The notes beneath the pieces were generated by a model, which worked only from the letters and a program-made list of their open reading frames with translations, was not told where the DNA came from and did not search any database. DNA of 10,874 bases from Treponema primitia ZAS-1 (GTDB lineage: Bacteria > Spirochaetota > Spirochaetia > Treponematales > Breznakiellaceae): assembly GCF_000297095.1 (NCBI RefSeq), contig NZ_AEEA01000011.1, forward strand, positions 1 to 10,874, in the 5' to 3' direction. A program made the translations under genes and the position numbers. Positions 1-6,550 of the stretch are shown here, piece after piece (the first letter of the stretch is position 1; every line of letters begins with the position of its first letter).

Positions 1-30
1 CCAAATTATGCTTAACTAAGTTCTAAGCGG
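1..30 (-). repeat. Spacer motif S1, inverted and cut by the window edge
   Basis: On the minus strand this reads as the same spacer found at 9308-9344 and 8310-8340: the string CTTAGTTAAGCATAATTTGG matches the 9315 region closely, including the heptamer GTTAAGC (GCTTAAC at 10-16 on the plus strand). At the other sites the spacer runs directly into a P1 palindrome, so a further P1 copy may lie just outside the window on the left. The orientation is opposite to the right-hand copies. Confidence 0.75.
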
Positions 31-42
31 CTTGTTGTATAA

Positions 43-72
43 AAAACCATTCTATAGTAGAATGGTTTTAGT
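43..72 (+). terminator. Perfect 12-bp hairpin followed by T-rich run
   Basis: AAAACCATTCTA (43-54) and TAGAATGGTTTT (58-69) are exact reverse complements around a 3-base loop, with T residues at the 3' foot. It could terminate or attenuate transcription arriving from the left, or act as a leader hairpin for the next gene. It overlaps the possible upstream starts at 32 (TTG) and 62 (ATG), which argues that translation of the following gene begins downstream. The stem is AU-rich and the T tract is interrupted (TTTTAGTGTTTG), so termination strength is uncertain. Confidence 0.5.
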
Positions 73-94
73 GTTTGTGAATACGGAGAAAAAA

Positions 95-775
95 TTGAAA
101 AAAAATAAGTGTTTTTTATTATTCTGGGTTTTAATATTGTTTGTTACTGTAGTTGGAATTGCACAAAATAGTAATAACAGAATCGAAATATATATAGAAC
201 CGGGTAAACATTGGATGGAAAGAATGTGGATCTTATTTATCCCAATAAATAACCCTCCGCAAGCAGCCGCATGGATAGAAGATACTAATGGAAATTATAT
301 TTCTACAATAACTGTAACAAATAGAAGTGCGAAAAATACTTGGAGAAGCGCTCCAAAAGCAGGAAGACCTGAGGCGCTTCCGGTATGGAATTATAAACAA
401 AATAATTCTACAAAAAATAATGAAATTGATGCGGTAAGTGCTGCAACATCCGAAGAAGAAATGACGGCGCAAATTGAAAATGAATTATTAATCAATGGTA
501 ATGACTATAATGTTTATTTAGAAGTAAACCATAGTTACGATTATAATGATTATTGGCCTAAACGAAATAAAAACGGAAGACAGGGTACCGGTGTTAATGG
601 CCAACCGTCAGTTATTTATAATGCAAAATTTACGGCAGGAACATCTAATGAAATAGATTTATTTCCCATTGGATATGGTTCTGTAGATGGGACAAATGGA
701 AGTATAACGGCAGGAATTGAAAATTTAACAACGGCATTAGAAATAATTAAAAAAGTATATATTACTGTAAATTAA
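95..775 (+). CDS. Secreted protein of unknown function (DUF2271-like)
   Basis: A 226-residue protein if started at TTG 95, which has GGAG at 85-88 six bases upstream. In-frame starts at 32 and 62 are possible but fall in or before a strong hairpin. Residues 2-5 (KKNK) and a hydrophobic stretch 6-22 ending near GIAQ form a typical signal peptide, so the product is probably exported. The body contains AAAWIEDTNGNYIS (57-70), GRPEALPVW (90-98) and DAVSAATSEEE (112-122). From memory, this order resembles DUF2271-type periplasmic proteins of unknown function, in which a W-E-D-x-G stretch is followed by a DAV(S/T)xAT segment. No catalytic residues can be named. The gene is strikingly AT-rich beside the GC-rich block, suggesting acquisition, and it ends 12 bases before palindrome P1-A. 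Family assignment is tentative; the reading frame is well supported. Confidence 0.7.
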   Translation: MKKNKCFLLFWVLILFVTVVGIAQNSNNRIEIYIEPGKHWMERMWILFIPINNPPQAAAWIEDTNGNYISTITVTNRSAKNTWRSAPKAGRPEALPVWNYKQNNSTKNNEIDAVSAATSEEEMTAQIENELLINGNDYNVYLEVNHSYDYNDYWPKRNKNGRQGTGVNGQPSVIYNAKFTAGTSNEIDLFPIGYGSVDGTNGSITAGIENLTTALEIIKKVYITVN

Positions 776-787
776 AAAAACAAAGCC

Positions 788-967
788 CCCGGTGAAGCCA
801 TGCGCTGACTGGGTTTGCGAAAGCACACAAATGGTACAGGGGGCCTGTCAGGAAGGAAAAGTATGGGGCCTCCCAGAGGGTCCCTCCATACTTTTCCTTC
901 CTGACACCCCACTCCGTACTACGTGTAAGTGTGCTTTCGTGCCTCCTAGGCGCATGGCTTCACCGGG
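788..967 (-). repeat. Palindromic element P1, copy A (inverted)
   Basis: A 180-bp nested palindrome. The outer 18-bp arms CCCGGTGAAGCCATGCGC (788-805) and 950-967 are exact reverse complements. A second exact 11-bp pair CGAAAGCACAC lies at 818-828 and 929-939. The core is an exact 20-bp pair at 847-866 and 886-905. The whole unit can fold into one long branched hairpin as RNA or single-stranded DNA. It is the reverse complement of copies B (8341) and C (9345). It lies between two convergent genes, so it may also block read-through in both directions. Confidence 0.92.
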
Positions 968-984
968 CCGGTTCGCAGAACCGG
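968..984. repeat. Small hairpin abutting P1-A
   Basis: CCGGTTC (968-974) and GAACCGG (978-984) are exact reverse complements with a GCA loop, directly after the P1-A right arm. Its left half matches the GGCGAACCGG that precedes P1-B and P1-C in the opposite orientation, so it marks where the usual P1 flank has been changed. Confidence 0.6.
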
Positions 985-1082
985 TGTGGCAGGGTGGGTA
1001 GATAGATCTGCTTAGTCTTGCCACCTAATGCTATTAGGGACGCCGCTAAGCTACAACCACACTTCATCAAGCGAAACAAAGG
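985..1082. other. Non-coding spacer between P1-A and P2-A with degenerate spacer motif
   Basis: No gene is credible here. Positions 1024-1038 hold a short inverted repeat, CCTAAT-GCT-ATTAGG. Positions 1044-1077 (CGCTAAG...ACACTTCAT...GCGAAAC) align loosely with the spacer at 8236-8264 (CGCTTAG...ACACTTCAT...GCGAACC), in the same plus orientation. It is read as a decayed copy of that spacer. Confidence 0.5.
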
Positions 1083-1260
1083 CCCCCTATGGACCCCCCA
1101 AACGGCTCGGGAACGCACTCACACTACGTTATCGGGGGTGGCGGTGGGAAAGATATGGGGAGGACCCCGAAGGGGAGGGTCCCCATATCTTTCCCAGCTG
1201 GCAGGCCCCCATACATAGTTTTAGTGCGTTCCCGGTAACCTAATCGGGGTCCACAGGGGG
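1083..1260 (-). repeat. Palindromic element P2, copy A
   Basis: The outer arms CCCCCTATGGACCCC (1083-1097) and GGGGTCCACAGGGGG (1246-1260) pair with one mismatch. A 12-bp exact pair CGGGAACGCACT lies at 1108-1119 and 1223-1234. The inner 16-bp pair is at 1146-1161 and 1180-1195, capped by CCCC-GAA-GGGG (1165-1175). It shares GTTATCGGGGGTGG (1128-1141) and AGGCCCCCATAC (1203-1214) with the reverse complement of P2-B, so the two are members of one family in opposite orientation. Its right arm overlaps the last codons of the GntR gene. Confidence 0.88.
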
Positions 1261-1956
1261 TTCCTCACGGAAGTAGAGCATCTCCACATAACAGGCACGG
1301 CAGGTTTTTAGGTCCTTTTCTCTGATGGCCCGGTATAGGCGCCAATGGACATCATCCCCCTCTTTTTGAACTATGGCTTTTTTGAAAAATTTTTCGTTCA
1401 GGATCGTGGTATGCTGGCGGAACATCTTTCGAGTTACCTCGTAGACCAGGACAAAAACGTTGTTTCCGGTGGCACGGGAAATTTCCAGATGGAATTCGTA
1501 GTCCAACTTACCGTGGAGTTCCATATCATTTGCCAGGGCAGCCTGATCCATGCGGCGGAGGAGTTCTTCCATACGGCTGAAGTTTTCTTCGGTTCCCCGG
1601 CTGATCGCCAGCTTGACGGCGGCCATTTCCAGGAATAGGCGAAATTCGGTGATCTGGGTAATATCGCTGTCGGTGAGAAAAAAATCGGAAAGCTGTTCGA
1701 GGTAACGGTTGGGGTTAAAATCTAGGACAAAGCTCCCCTGGCCGTTTTTTATTTCAATAAGTCCCAGGGCTGCAAGCTTTTGGAGGGCGCTCTTGACGGA
1801 GGCAACACTGACCCCGAACTGCTCGCCCAGCTGGGCCGCCGAAGGAAGTCTGCTCCCACCCGGAAAGGCGCCGTTTATTATTTCCTGCCGCAGGGAGCTG
1901 AAAACGCGGCCGGATACACTTTGTCTGTCTATCTTTTCAAAACCCATATCAGACAT
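1240..1956 (-). CDS. GntR family regulator, FadR/FCD subfamily
   Basis: A predicted DNA-binding repressor or activator of 238 residues, the usual size for this subfamily. Residues 13-78 form the GntR winged helix (RLPSAAQLGEQFGVSVASVKSALQ, ending in the wing GLIEIKNGQGSFV). Residues 100-230 form a helical FCD effector domain. D152 and H156 in LDYEFHLEI and H204 in HWRLYRAI fit the usual metal/ligand positions, while the last FCD histidine near the C-terminus is not evident (EMLYF). The ATG at 1954-1956 has GGAAG about 11 bases upstream; the Met at residue 4 is an alternative. The C-terminal PPVDPD and the approach to the stop are encoded by the P2-A arm, so the original end of the gene was altered. 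Lying downstream of the permease terminator, it is the natural candidate regulator of the permease/dehydratase genes. The ligand is unknown, perhaps a sugar acid. Confidence 0.92.
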   Translation of the reverse strand: MSDMGFEKIDRQSVSGRVFSSLRQEIINGAFPGGSRLPSAAQLGEQFGVSVASVKSALQKLAALGLIEIKNGQGSFVLDFNPNRYLEQLSDFFLTDSDITQITEFRLFLEMAAVKLAISRGTEENFSRMEELLRRMDQAALANDMELHGKLDYEFHLEISRATGNNVFVLVYEVTRKMFRQHTTILNEKFFKKAIVQKEGDDVHWRLYRAIREKDLKTCRACYVEMLYFREEPPVDPD

Positions 1957-2021
1957 AGTTTATCAAACTTCCGTACTAAAAACAACAAAGTTTAATAAAA
2001 AACGGAACGTCGTCCGCAAAA

Positions 2022-2066
2022 ATTTAACCACAGGAGGACACAGAGTTATCCCTATGTCCCCTGTGG
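2022..2066 (-). terminator. Intrinsic terminator of the enolase-permease operon
   Basis: Read on the minus strand just after the permease stop, CCACAGGGGACA (2066-2055) pairs with TGTCCTCCTGTGG (2040-2028) with one bulged base. It is followed by TTAAATTTTTG. This separates the permease transcript from the GntR gene, which probably needs its own promoter in 1957-2021. Confidence 0.75.
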
Positions 2067-2069
2067 ATC

Positions 2070-3398
2070 CTACTGCAATTCGTAGCTTTTCTGCATTTTA
2101 ACTTTTCCGGTCTTTTCCCGCAAAATGGCGTAGACCAGGAAGATAACTGCGAGACCAATGGTGGCGGCCACATTGGTCTTTGCCATGTTGTTAAAGGAAA
2201 GGACGATACAGACAAAGGTTACCAAAAGGCTGAAGCTCATAAGACCGTAAAACACCGGCTTCGACAGGCGTTTAAAGTAGCGGTTTTCCCAAGCCTCGGG
2301 GAGCCGTACCGGAAGGGTAATAACCGCGATAATCGCCACCACATCGGCGATCCGCCCGATGAGCACCGTATTGGTGGTGATCATCTGTATGGAGAAACCG
2401 CAGATAATGGGCAGGATGGCGATGAGGTAAATGATGGTCAGGATCAGGAAGGGAGAACCAAAACGGTTGGTCCGGGCGAGCCCCCGGGGAAACCACCCGT
2501 CGTCGGTCATCTGGTGGAAGGGCCGGGCAAAAACCGTAAAGGATGAATTGAGGGTGGTGGCAATGGCCATGAGGGGGCCGCCTACCACAAAGGCGTAGTA
2601 CAAGGGCAGGGGCATGATCCGCTGGGCCACCGCAGTAAGGGGTTTCCCCGCCACTTCGTCTATGGGCAGTACCCCCGCCGCGACCAGGGCAATAACGGAA
2701 TACAGGATCAGGATAATCCCTGCGGTGATCAGCATCGCGTAGGGGACATCCCGTTTGGGGTTCTTCGCTTCTTTACTGTAGGCTACCACAAAGGAATAGC
2801 CGTAACAGGAATAGACCAGTAATACTACTGCGGCAAAGAAACCCTTGGATCCGTCGGAAAAGTAACCGGGACTTGCCAAATTAAATATGCGGCTGTCCAC
2901 CTTCCCTACCCCGGTAAAAATAAAGAGCAGAAGCCCGCAGATAAGGGTGGCGGAAAGGACATTCTGTATTTTGGACATAAAGTTTACGCCCAAAAGGTTG
3001 AAAACAAAAAACACCGAAATGGTGATCACCGCCACAAGCCGTACATCCGCCCCGGGGAAAAGGGCGTTAAAGTACTGCCCAAAACCCAGGCCTATCATGC
3101 CGGTGGCAAAGACATTCATGGTAAAGGCCATACCGAAAAGGCCGCCCCAGGTTTCACCTAACAGGGTTGCCACAAAGGTATAGGACCCGCCCTTGATCCG
3201 TATCATGCTGCTCAGGATCAGGTAGGGTAAAATGATAAAAAACCCCATGATCACCGCAGTGCCGTAGGACAGCCACACCGCCGACCCGGTAACTTTGGTA
3301 GCAGCTCCGATAAGGGTAACCACCCCCGCTCCGATAACCTGTCCCGCAGCCAGGGCGACCAATGAAATCAGCCCAAGGCCTTTCTTTTCTTCCGCCAT
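2070..3398 (-). CDS. APC superfamily permease (amino acid/organic cation type)
   Basis: A 442-residue inner-membrane transporter with about 12 hydrophobic segments, the normal architecture of the amino acid-polyamine-organocation (APC) superfamily. The first membrane segment contains the family signature GQVIGAGVVTLIG (residues 19-31), where the broken helix binds substrate. The cytoplasmic loop after mid-protein carries SKEAKNPKRDVPYAM, matching the conserved E-x-x-NP-x-R-x-x-P loop of the family. Translation is coupled to the upstream dehydratase-like gene: the stop TAG of that gene is part of the Shine-Dalgarno string TAGGAG, and only nine bases separate the two coding regions. Co-transcription with an acid-sugar dehydratase-like enzyme suggests the substrate is the enzyme's substrate or a linked compound. 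APC members usually carry amino acids or amines, so the substrate is open. Confidence 0.9.
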   Translation of the reverse strand: MAEEKKGLGLISLVALAAGQVIGAGVVTLIGAATKVTGSAVWLSYGTAVIMGFFIILPYLILSSMIRIKGGSYTFVATLLGETWGGLFGMAFTMNVFATGMIGLGFGQYFNALFPGADVRLVAVITISVFFVFNLLGVNFMSKIQNVLSATLICGLLLFIFTGVGKVDSRIFNLASPGYFSDGSKGFFAAVVLLVYSCYGYSFVVAYSKEAKNPKRDVPYAMLITAGIILILYSVIALVAAGVLPIDEVAGKPLTAVAQRIMPLPLYYAFVVGGPLMAIATTLNSSFTVFARPFHQMTDDGWFPRGLARTNRFGSPFLILTIIYLIAILPIICGFSIQMITTNTVLIGRIADVVAIIAVITLPVRLPEAWENRYFKRLSKPVFYGLMSFSLLVTFVCIVLSFNNMAKTNVAATIGLAVIFLVYAILREKTGKVKMQKSYELQ

Positions 3399-3407
3399 AG
3401 TATACTC

Positions 3408-4601
3408 CTATTTGACCGTCTCGATATGCGCCGTCTTAAGGGCGCCTTCGGAAATTTCCTGTCCATGCCCGGGTAATTCCGGAATGGCGTAATAGCCCTG
3501 TTCCGGCTGGTAATCGTATTTGCACTCCGCAATGGTGGAAGGCAGGGTGTTGCAGATATGGTGTTCGTGGATGATGAAGTTGGGGATTGCCGCCTCCAGG
3601 TGGAGCGCAATAGCAACGCTGATGGGGCTTGAACAGACATGGGTCTGAACACTGACATCGTAGATGTGGGCAAGGTCGCAGATCTTCTTCGCCTCCGTAA
3701 TGCCCCCGCAGTTGCCGATATCCGGCTGGATGACCTGGAGACAGTGGTTTTCCAGGAAGGGCAGGAAGCCCCAGCGGGTATAGGTCCGCTCCCCCGTGGC
3801 CAGGGGAATATCCACCGCCTCGGCTATCTTCTTCATCACCCCCGGGTTCAGGGCCGGCGTCCCTTCCTCGTAGAACATAATGTCGTAGCCCTGGGCGATT
3901 TTTCCTATCTGGATGGCCGTACTGGCGTCGGTCATGGCGTGGTTTTCCATAATGATATCCACATCGGGTCCCACCGCATCCCGGGTGGCCCGGATCCGGT
4001 CCTCCACCAGGCGGAGCATCTTCTTTGAGATATAACCGGTAGACGCGGTATAGGGGAGGATATCCCCCTTTTCGTCAAAACGCATAAAGTTGGTCTTAAT
4101 CGCGTCATACCCGTCTTCCACCGCCTTACGGGCGGATTCGGCATAGTAGGCGCTCTCACCGCTTACCCCCTTAAAAGGAATAAACTTGTCCACCTTCCAG
4201 CCGAACTGGAGCTGACTCGCATAACAGCGAAGCTTTTCCCGCTGCTTGCCCCCTAACAGCTTATAGAGCGGGACGCCGGCTATCTTCCCTTTCAGGTCCC
4301 AGATAGCTATATCGATGGCGCTGATGGCTGCCATGACGATGGCCCCGTTTCCCTGGGCCCAGAAGGATTGACGGAACAGTTTTTCCCATATCACCTCGTG
4401 GTACCAGGGGTCCATCCCAAGAATCATGGGGGCAATGTCCTTAATATGGGCAAACGCCGCGGGCGAGCCGGAACCAATGGCTACCCCCGCTTCCCCAATG
4501 CCGTAAAGCCCCTGATCCGTATTAACCCGGCATAAAACCGGCCGGGACAAACACCCCGGGTCCTTCTCCAGGGCAATCACGTCAATACTGGTTATTTTCA
4601 T
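3408..4601 (-). CDS. Enolase superfamily acid-sugar dehydratase-like protein (MR/MLE, DgoD-like)
   Basis: A predicted cytoplasmic, divalent-metal enzyme of 397 residues from ATG 4601, chosen because GAGG lies five bases upstream; the in-frame ATG at 4619 has no such site. An N-terminal capping domain (about 1-120) precedes the TIM barrel. By alignment from memory with D-galactonate dehydratase, metal ligands are E219 (MENH), E245 (FYEEG) and E271 (ATGER). H221 would be the acid catalyst, D294 (QPDIGNCGGITE) and H321 (QTHVCSSP) the dyad, and E346 lies in HEHH. This supports dehydration or epimerisation of a sugar acid. Two features are odd: the first ligand is Glu, not Asp, and the usual EEP after strand four is EEG. 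The substrate cannot be assigned. It is the first gene of the operon with the APC permease and is divergent from the acyl-CoA ligase gene. Confidence 0.85.
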   Translation of the reverse strand: MKITSIDVIALEKDPGCLSRPVLCRVNTDQGLYGIGEAGVAIGSGSPAAFAHIKDIAPMILGMDPWYHEVIWEKLFRQSFWAQGNGAIVMAAISAIDIAIWDLKGKIAGVPLYKLLGGKQREKLRCYASQLQFGWKVDKFIPFKGVSGESAYYAESARKAVEDGYDAIKTNFMRFDEKGDILPYTASTGYISKKMLRLVEDRIRATRDAVGPDVDIIMENHAMTDASTAIQIGKIAQGYDIMFYEEGTPALNPGVMKKIAEAVDIPLATGERTYTRWGFLPFLENHCLQVIQPDIGNCGGITEAKKICDLAHIYDVSVQTHVCSSPISVAIALHLEAAIPNFIIHEHHICNTLPSTIAECKYDYQPEQGYYAIPELPGHGQEISEGALKTAHIETVK

Positions 4602-4631
4602 ACAAACCTCGCTCCGCAATGATAATTGCCA

Positions 4632-4650
4632 TAAGCTAACAGCTAGCCTA
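4632..4650. promoter_or_regulatory. Candidate operator palindrome O1
   Basis: TAAGCTAACAGCTAGCCTA is an imperfect 19-bp palindrome of the form TARGCTA-N5-TAGCYTA. It sits just downstream of the predicted start of transcription of the enolase-like operon, a good position for a repressor such as the neighbouring GntR protein. No binding evidence exists. The sequence does not match the TGGT-N3-ACCA-type site of FadR itself. Confidence 0.45.
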
Positions 4651-4651
4651 T

Positions 4652-4668
4652 AGCATTAAGGATATGCT
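4652..4668. promoter_or_regulatory. Candidate operator palindrome O2
   Basis: AGCAT (4652-4656) and ATGCT (4664-4668) form an inverted repeat with a 7-base gap that covers the -10 box of the minus-strand promoter. It adjoins O1, so a dimer on either or both could occlude polymerase. Confidence 0.35.
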
Positions 4669-4687
4669 CGAATTATACGGTTGTCAA
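4659..4687 (-). promoter_or_regulatory. Sigma70-like promoter for the enolase-permease operon
   Basis: On the minus strand, a perfect TTGACA (4687-4682) is followed by 17 bases and TATCCT (4664-4659). Transcription would begin near 4652, about 50 bases before the ATG at 4601. A TATAAT at 4677-4672 is an alternative -10 but lacks a good -35. Confidence 0.6.
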
Positions 4688-4712
4688 GAAAAATGTTCGG
4701 AAAAAAAAGGGA

Positions 4713-4740
4713 TTGAAAATTCGGGAAAAGGCTGTATTAT
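4713..4740 (+). promoter_or_regulatory. Sigma70-like promoter for the paaK-ACT operon
   Basis: TTGAAA (4713-4718), a 16-base spacer and TATTAT (4735-4740) form a good promoter pointing right. Transcription would start near 4747, leaving a short leader with AAGGAAGG (4751-4758) ahead of ATG 4763. It also shows that the open frame running upstream to 4664 is not part of the protein. Confidence 0.6.
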
Positions 4741-4762
4741 AGATAAGAATAAGGAAGGTATC

Positions 4763-6064
4763 ATGATTTTTAACCCCGAACATGAATGCATGGACCAGAC
4801 GGCGCGGAAAAAACTCCAGTTGGCCAACCTGAAAAACCTGGTGGAAAAGCTCTACACCACGGTTCCTTTTTATCGGAAAAAGATGGATGCCCTGGGCATA
4901 AGCAGCCGGGATATTCACACCCTGGGGGACATCGAAAAGCTGCCCTTTACCACGAAGGACGACCTCCGGGAAAACTATCCCCGGGGGCTTTTGGCCAGCC
5001 CCCCGGACCGGATTGTGGAGGTCCATATGAGTTCCGGTACCACCGGAAAGCCCGTGGTGGATGAGTATACCCAGAAGGACATTGATATTTGGCGGGAAGC
5101 CATGGCCAGGACCCTGGCGGGTGGGGGCTGTACCAAGGATGATATTGTCCAGAACTGTTACGGCTACGGTCTCTTTACCGGCGGGCCCGGGGCTCACTAC
5201 GGCGCCATGACCATTGGCGCGGAGGTCCTCCCCATGTCGTCGGGAAACACCGCCCGGCAGCTCATGGTGATGCAGGACTTCGGCACAACCATGCTTACCT
5301 GCACACCCTCCTACGCCCTGTATATGGCCGAGGAAGCGGCGGACGCAGGGGTAGATCTGAAAAAGCTGCCCCTTAGCAAGGGCTGTTTCGGGGCCGAGCC
5401 CTGGAGCGAGAATATGCGGAAGGAAATTGAAAGCCGCTACGGGATGAAGGCCTACGATATCTACGGCCTTACGGAAATTATCGGTCCCGGGGTGGCCTTT
5501 GAGTGTGAGGCCCAGGACGGGCTTCACATCAACGAGGACCTGTTCTACCCGGAGATCATCGATCCCGAAACGGGTAAACACGTTAAGCGGGGCGAAAAGG
5601 GGGAACTGGTCTTTACCACCCTCACCAAGGAGGGGACTCCCCTACTCCGCTACCGGACCCGGGATATCACCTACTTCATGGACGAACCCTGCTCCTGCGG
5701 CAGGACCACCGTGCGGATGCACCGCCTCTTCGGCCGCACCGATGATATGCTGATCATCCGGGGGGTCAACGTCTTCCCCAGCCAGATCGAGCACGCCCTT
5801 TTCGGTATTGAGGGTACGGAACCCCAGTATCTTATCGTGGTTAATCGGGGGGAATCCCACCTGGACGAGGTGGAGCTTCTGGTTGAGGTTAAGCAGGAGT
5901 TCTTCAGCGATGAGACCAGGGGTCTGGAAACGCTGCGGAATAAAATACAGGATGTGATGAAGTCCAAGCTTCAGATTGGACTGAAGGTAAAGCTGGTGGA
6001 GCCTAAAACCATAGAACGGTCCATAGGCAAGGCTAAGCGGGTCATCGATAATCGTAAACTATAG
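4763..6064 (+). CDS. paaK: PaaK-type phenylacetate/aryl-CoA ligase
   Basis: A predicted cytoplasmic adenylate-forming enzyme (433 residues, the usual length) that activates an aryl acid with ATP and then joins it to CoA. Visible motifs are the phosphate-binding SSGTTGKP (90-97), the adenine-site YGLTE (234-238), the YRTRD aspartate/arginine region (297-301), the hinge GRTDDML (324-330), RGVNVFPSQIE (333-343) and the C-terminal catalytic lysine K423 in RSIGKAKRVID. CSCGRT at 310-315 is a cysteine-containing turn common in the family. The start is ATG 4763, with AAGGAAGG directly upstream. It is followed after 11 bases by a double-ACT protein. From memory, PaaK homologues paired with ACT proteins occur in anaerobes, often near indolepyruvate oxidoreductase, where they may handle aryl-CoA from amino acid fermentation. 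No such oxidoreductase is visible here, so phenylacetate as substrate is only a family default. Confidence 0.92.
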   Translation: MIFNPEHECMDQTARKKLQLANLKNLVEKLYTTVPFYRKKMDALGISSRDIHTLGDIEKLPFTTKDDLRENYPRGLLASPPDRIVEVHMSSGTTGKPVVDEYTQKDIDIWREAMARTLAGGGCTKDDIVQNCYGYGLFTGGPGAHYGAMTIGAEVLPMSSGNTARQLMVMQDFGTTMLTCTPSYALYMAEEAADAGVDLKKLPLSKGCFGAEPWSENMRKEIESRYGMKAYDIYGLTEIIGPGVAFECEAQDGLHINEDLFYPEIIDPETGKHVKRGEKGELVFTTLTKEGTPLLRYRTRDITYFMDEPCSCGRTTVRMHRLFGRTDDMLIIRGVNVFPSQIEHALFGIEGTEPQYLIVVNRGESHLDEVELLVEVKQEFFSDETRGLETLRNKIQDVMKSKLQIGLKVKLVEPKTIERSIGKAKRVIDNRKL

Positions 6065-6075
6065 GGAGTATCATT

Positions 6076-6492
6076 ATGCAGATTAAACAAATATCGGTAT
6101 TTCTGGAAAACAGCTCCGGCCGTCTGGGGGAAGTAACGAAAGTCCTGGCGGAGGCTGCCATCAACATCCGGGCCATTTCCATTGCGGACACCGCGGATTT
6201 CGGCATACTCAGGCTCATCGTGGATAAGAACGACGATGCCATCACGGCCCTGACTAAGGCGGGCTTTACCACCCGTTTAAGCGATGTGGTGGCCGTAGAG
6301 GTTGTGGACAGCCCCGGCAGTCTCGCCAAGGTGATGGAACTCTTTCAAAACTCCAAGGTGAACATTGAATATCTCTACGCATCCCTGGAAGGGAAAACCG
6401 GAAAGGCGGTGATTATTTTTAAATTGGAAAATTTGGAACAGGGTTTGAAAATTGTTACGGATAACGGCCTTTCTGTGGTTGAAAAATTTTGA
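6076..6492 (+). CDS. Double-ACT domain protein
   Basis: 138 residues made of two ACT-type ligand-binding modules and nothing else. The first spans about 1-68 (ISVFLENSSGRLGEVTKVLAEAAINIRAISI). The second spans about 70-138 (VVAVEVVDSPGSLAKVMELFQNSKVNIEYLYAS). Each shows the beta-alpha-beta start, with a loop in which Gly-Arg/Ser-Leu precedes the helix. ACT domains usually bind amino acids and regulate a partner. Stand-alone tandem ACT proteins of this size (COG4747-like, from memory) often sit after paaK genes. GGGAG lies just upstream of ATG 6076, and only 11 bases separate it from the ligase stop, so the two genes are surely co-transcribed. The likely role is aromatic amino acid sensing for the ligase, which is inference. 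Confidence 0.88.
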   Translation: MQIKQISVFLENSSGRLGEVTKVLAEAAINIRAISIADTADFGILRLIVDKNDDAITALTKAGFTTRLSDVVAVEVVDSPGSLAKVMELFQNSKVNIEYLYASLEGKTGKAVIIFKLENLEQGLKIVTDNGLSVVEKF

Positions 6493-6550
6493 TTTTTCCC
6501 CCTAGAATGGTTACGAATGAAGATCTAAAAAATATCATAGAGGGGAAGAT

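Noticed and set aside
792..1001. Open frame through P1-A encoding a peptide with WGLPEGPS and FLPDTPLRT; the same peptide is open in P1-B and partly in P1-C
   Set aside because: GC-rich palindromes are open on both strands. Differences between copies keep base pairing rather than the protein, the P1-C copy loses the frame order, and there is no ribosome site. It may be mis-annotated as a hypothetical protein elsewhere.
1018..1243. Two overlapping short frames in P2-A
   Set aside because: They lie wholly in the spacer and palindrome, with no homology or start signals seen.
788..1260. Insertion sequence with transposase
   Set aside because: Terminal inverted repeats are present, but no transposase frame or motif lies inside any copy, so at most these are non-autonomous elements. 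No clear target duplication was seen.
4602..4619. Upstream ATG for the enolase-like gene
   Set aside because: The ATG at 4601 has GAGG at proper spacing and starts with the usual MKI-type first strand.
4664..4762. Upstream in-frame start (4664) for the acyl-CoA ligase
   Set aside because: It would run through the predicted promoter. The ATG at 4763 has a strong ribosome site and gives the normal family length.
4673..5581. 302-codon open frame antisense to paaK
   Set aside because: Shadow of the ligase gene for the same reason.
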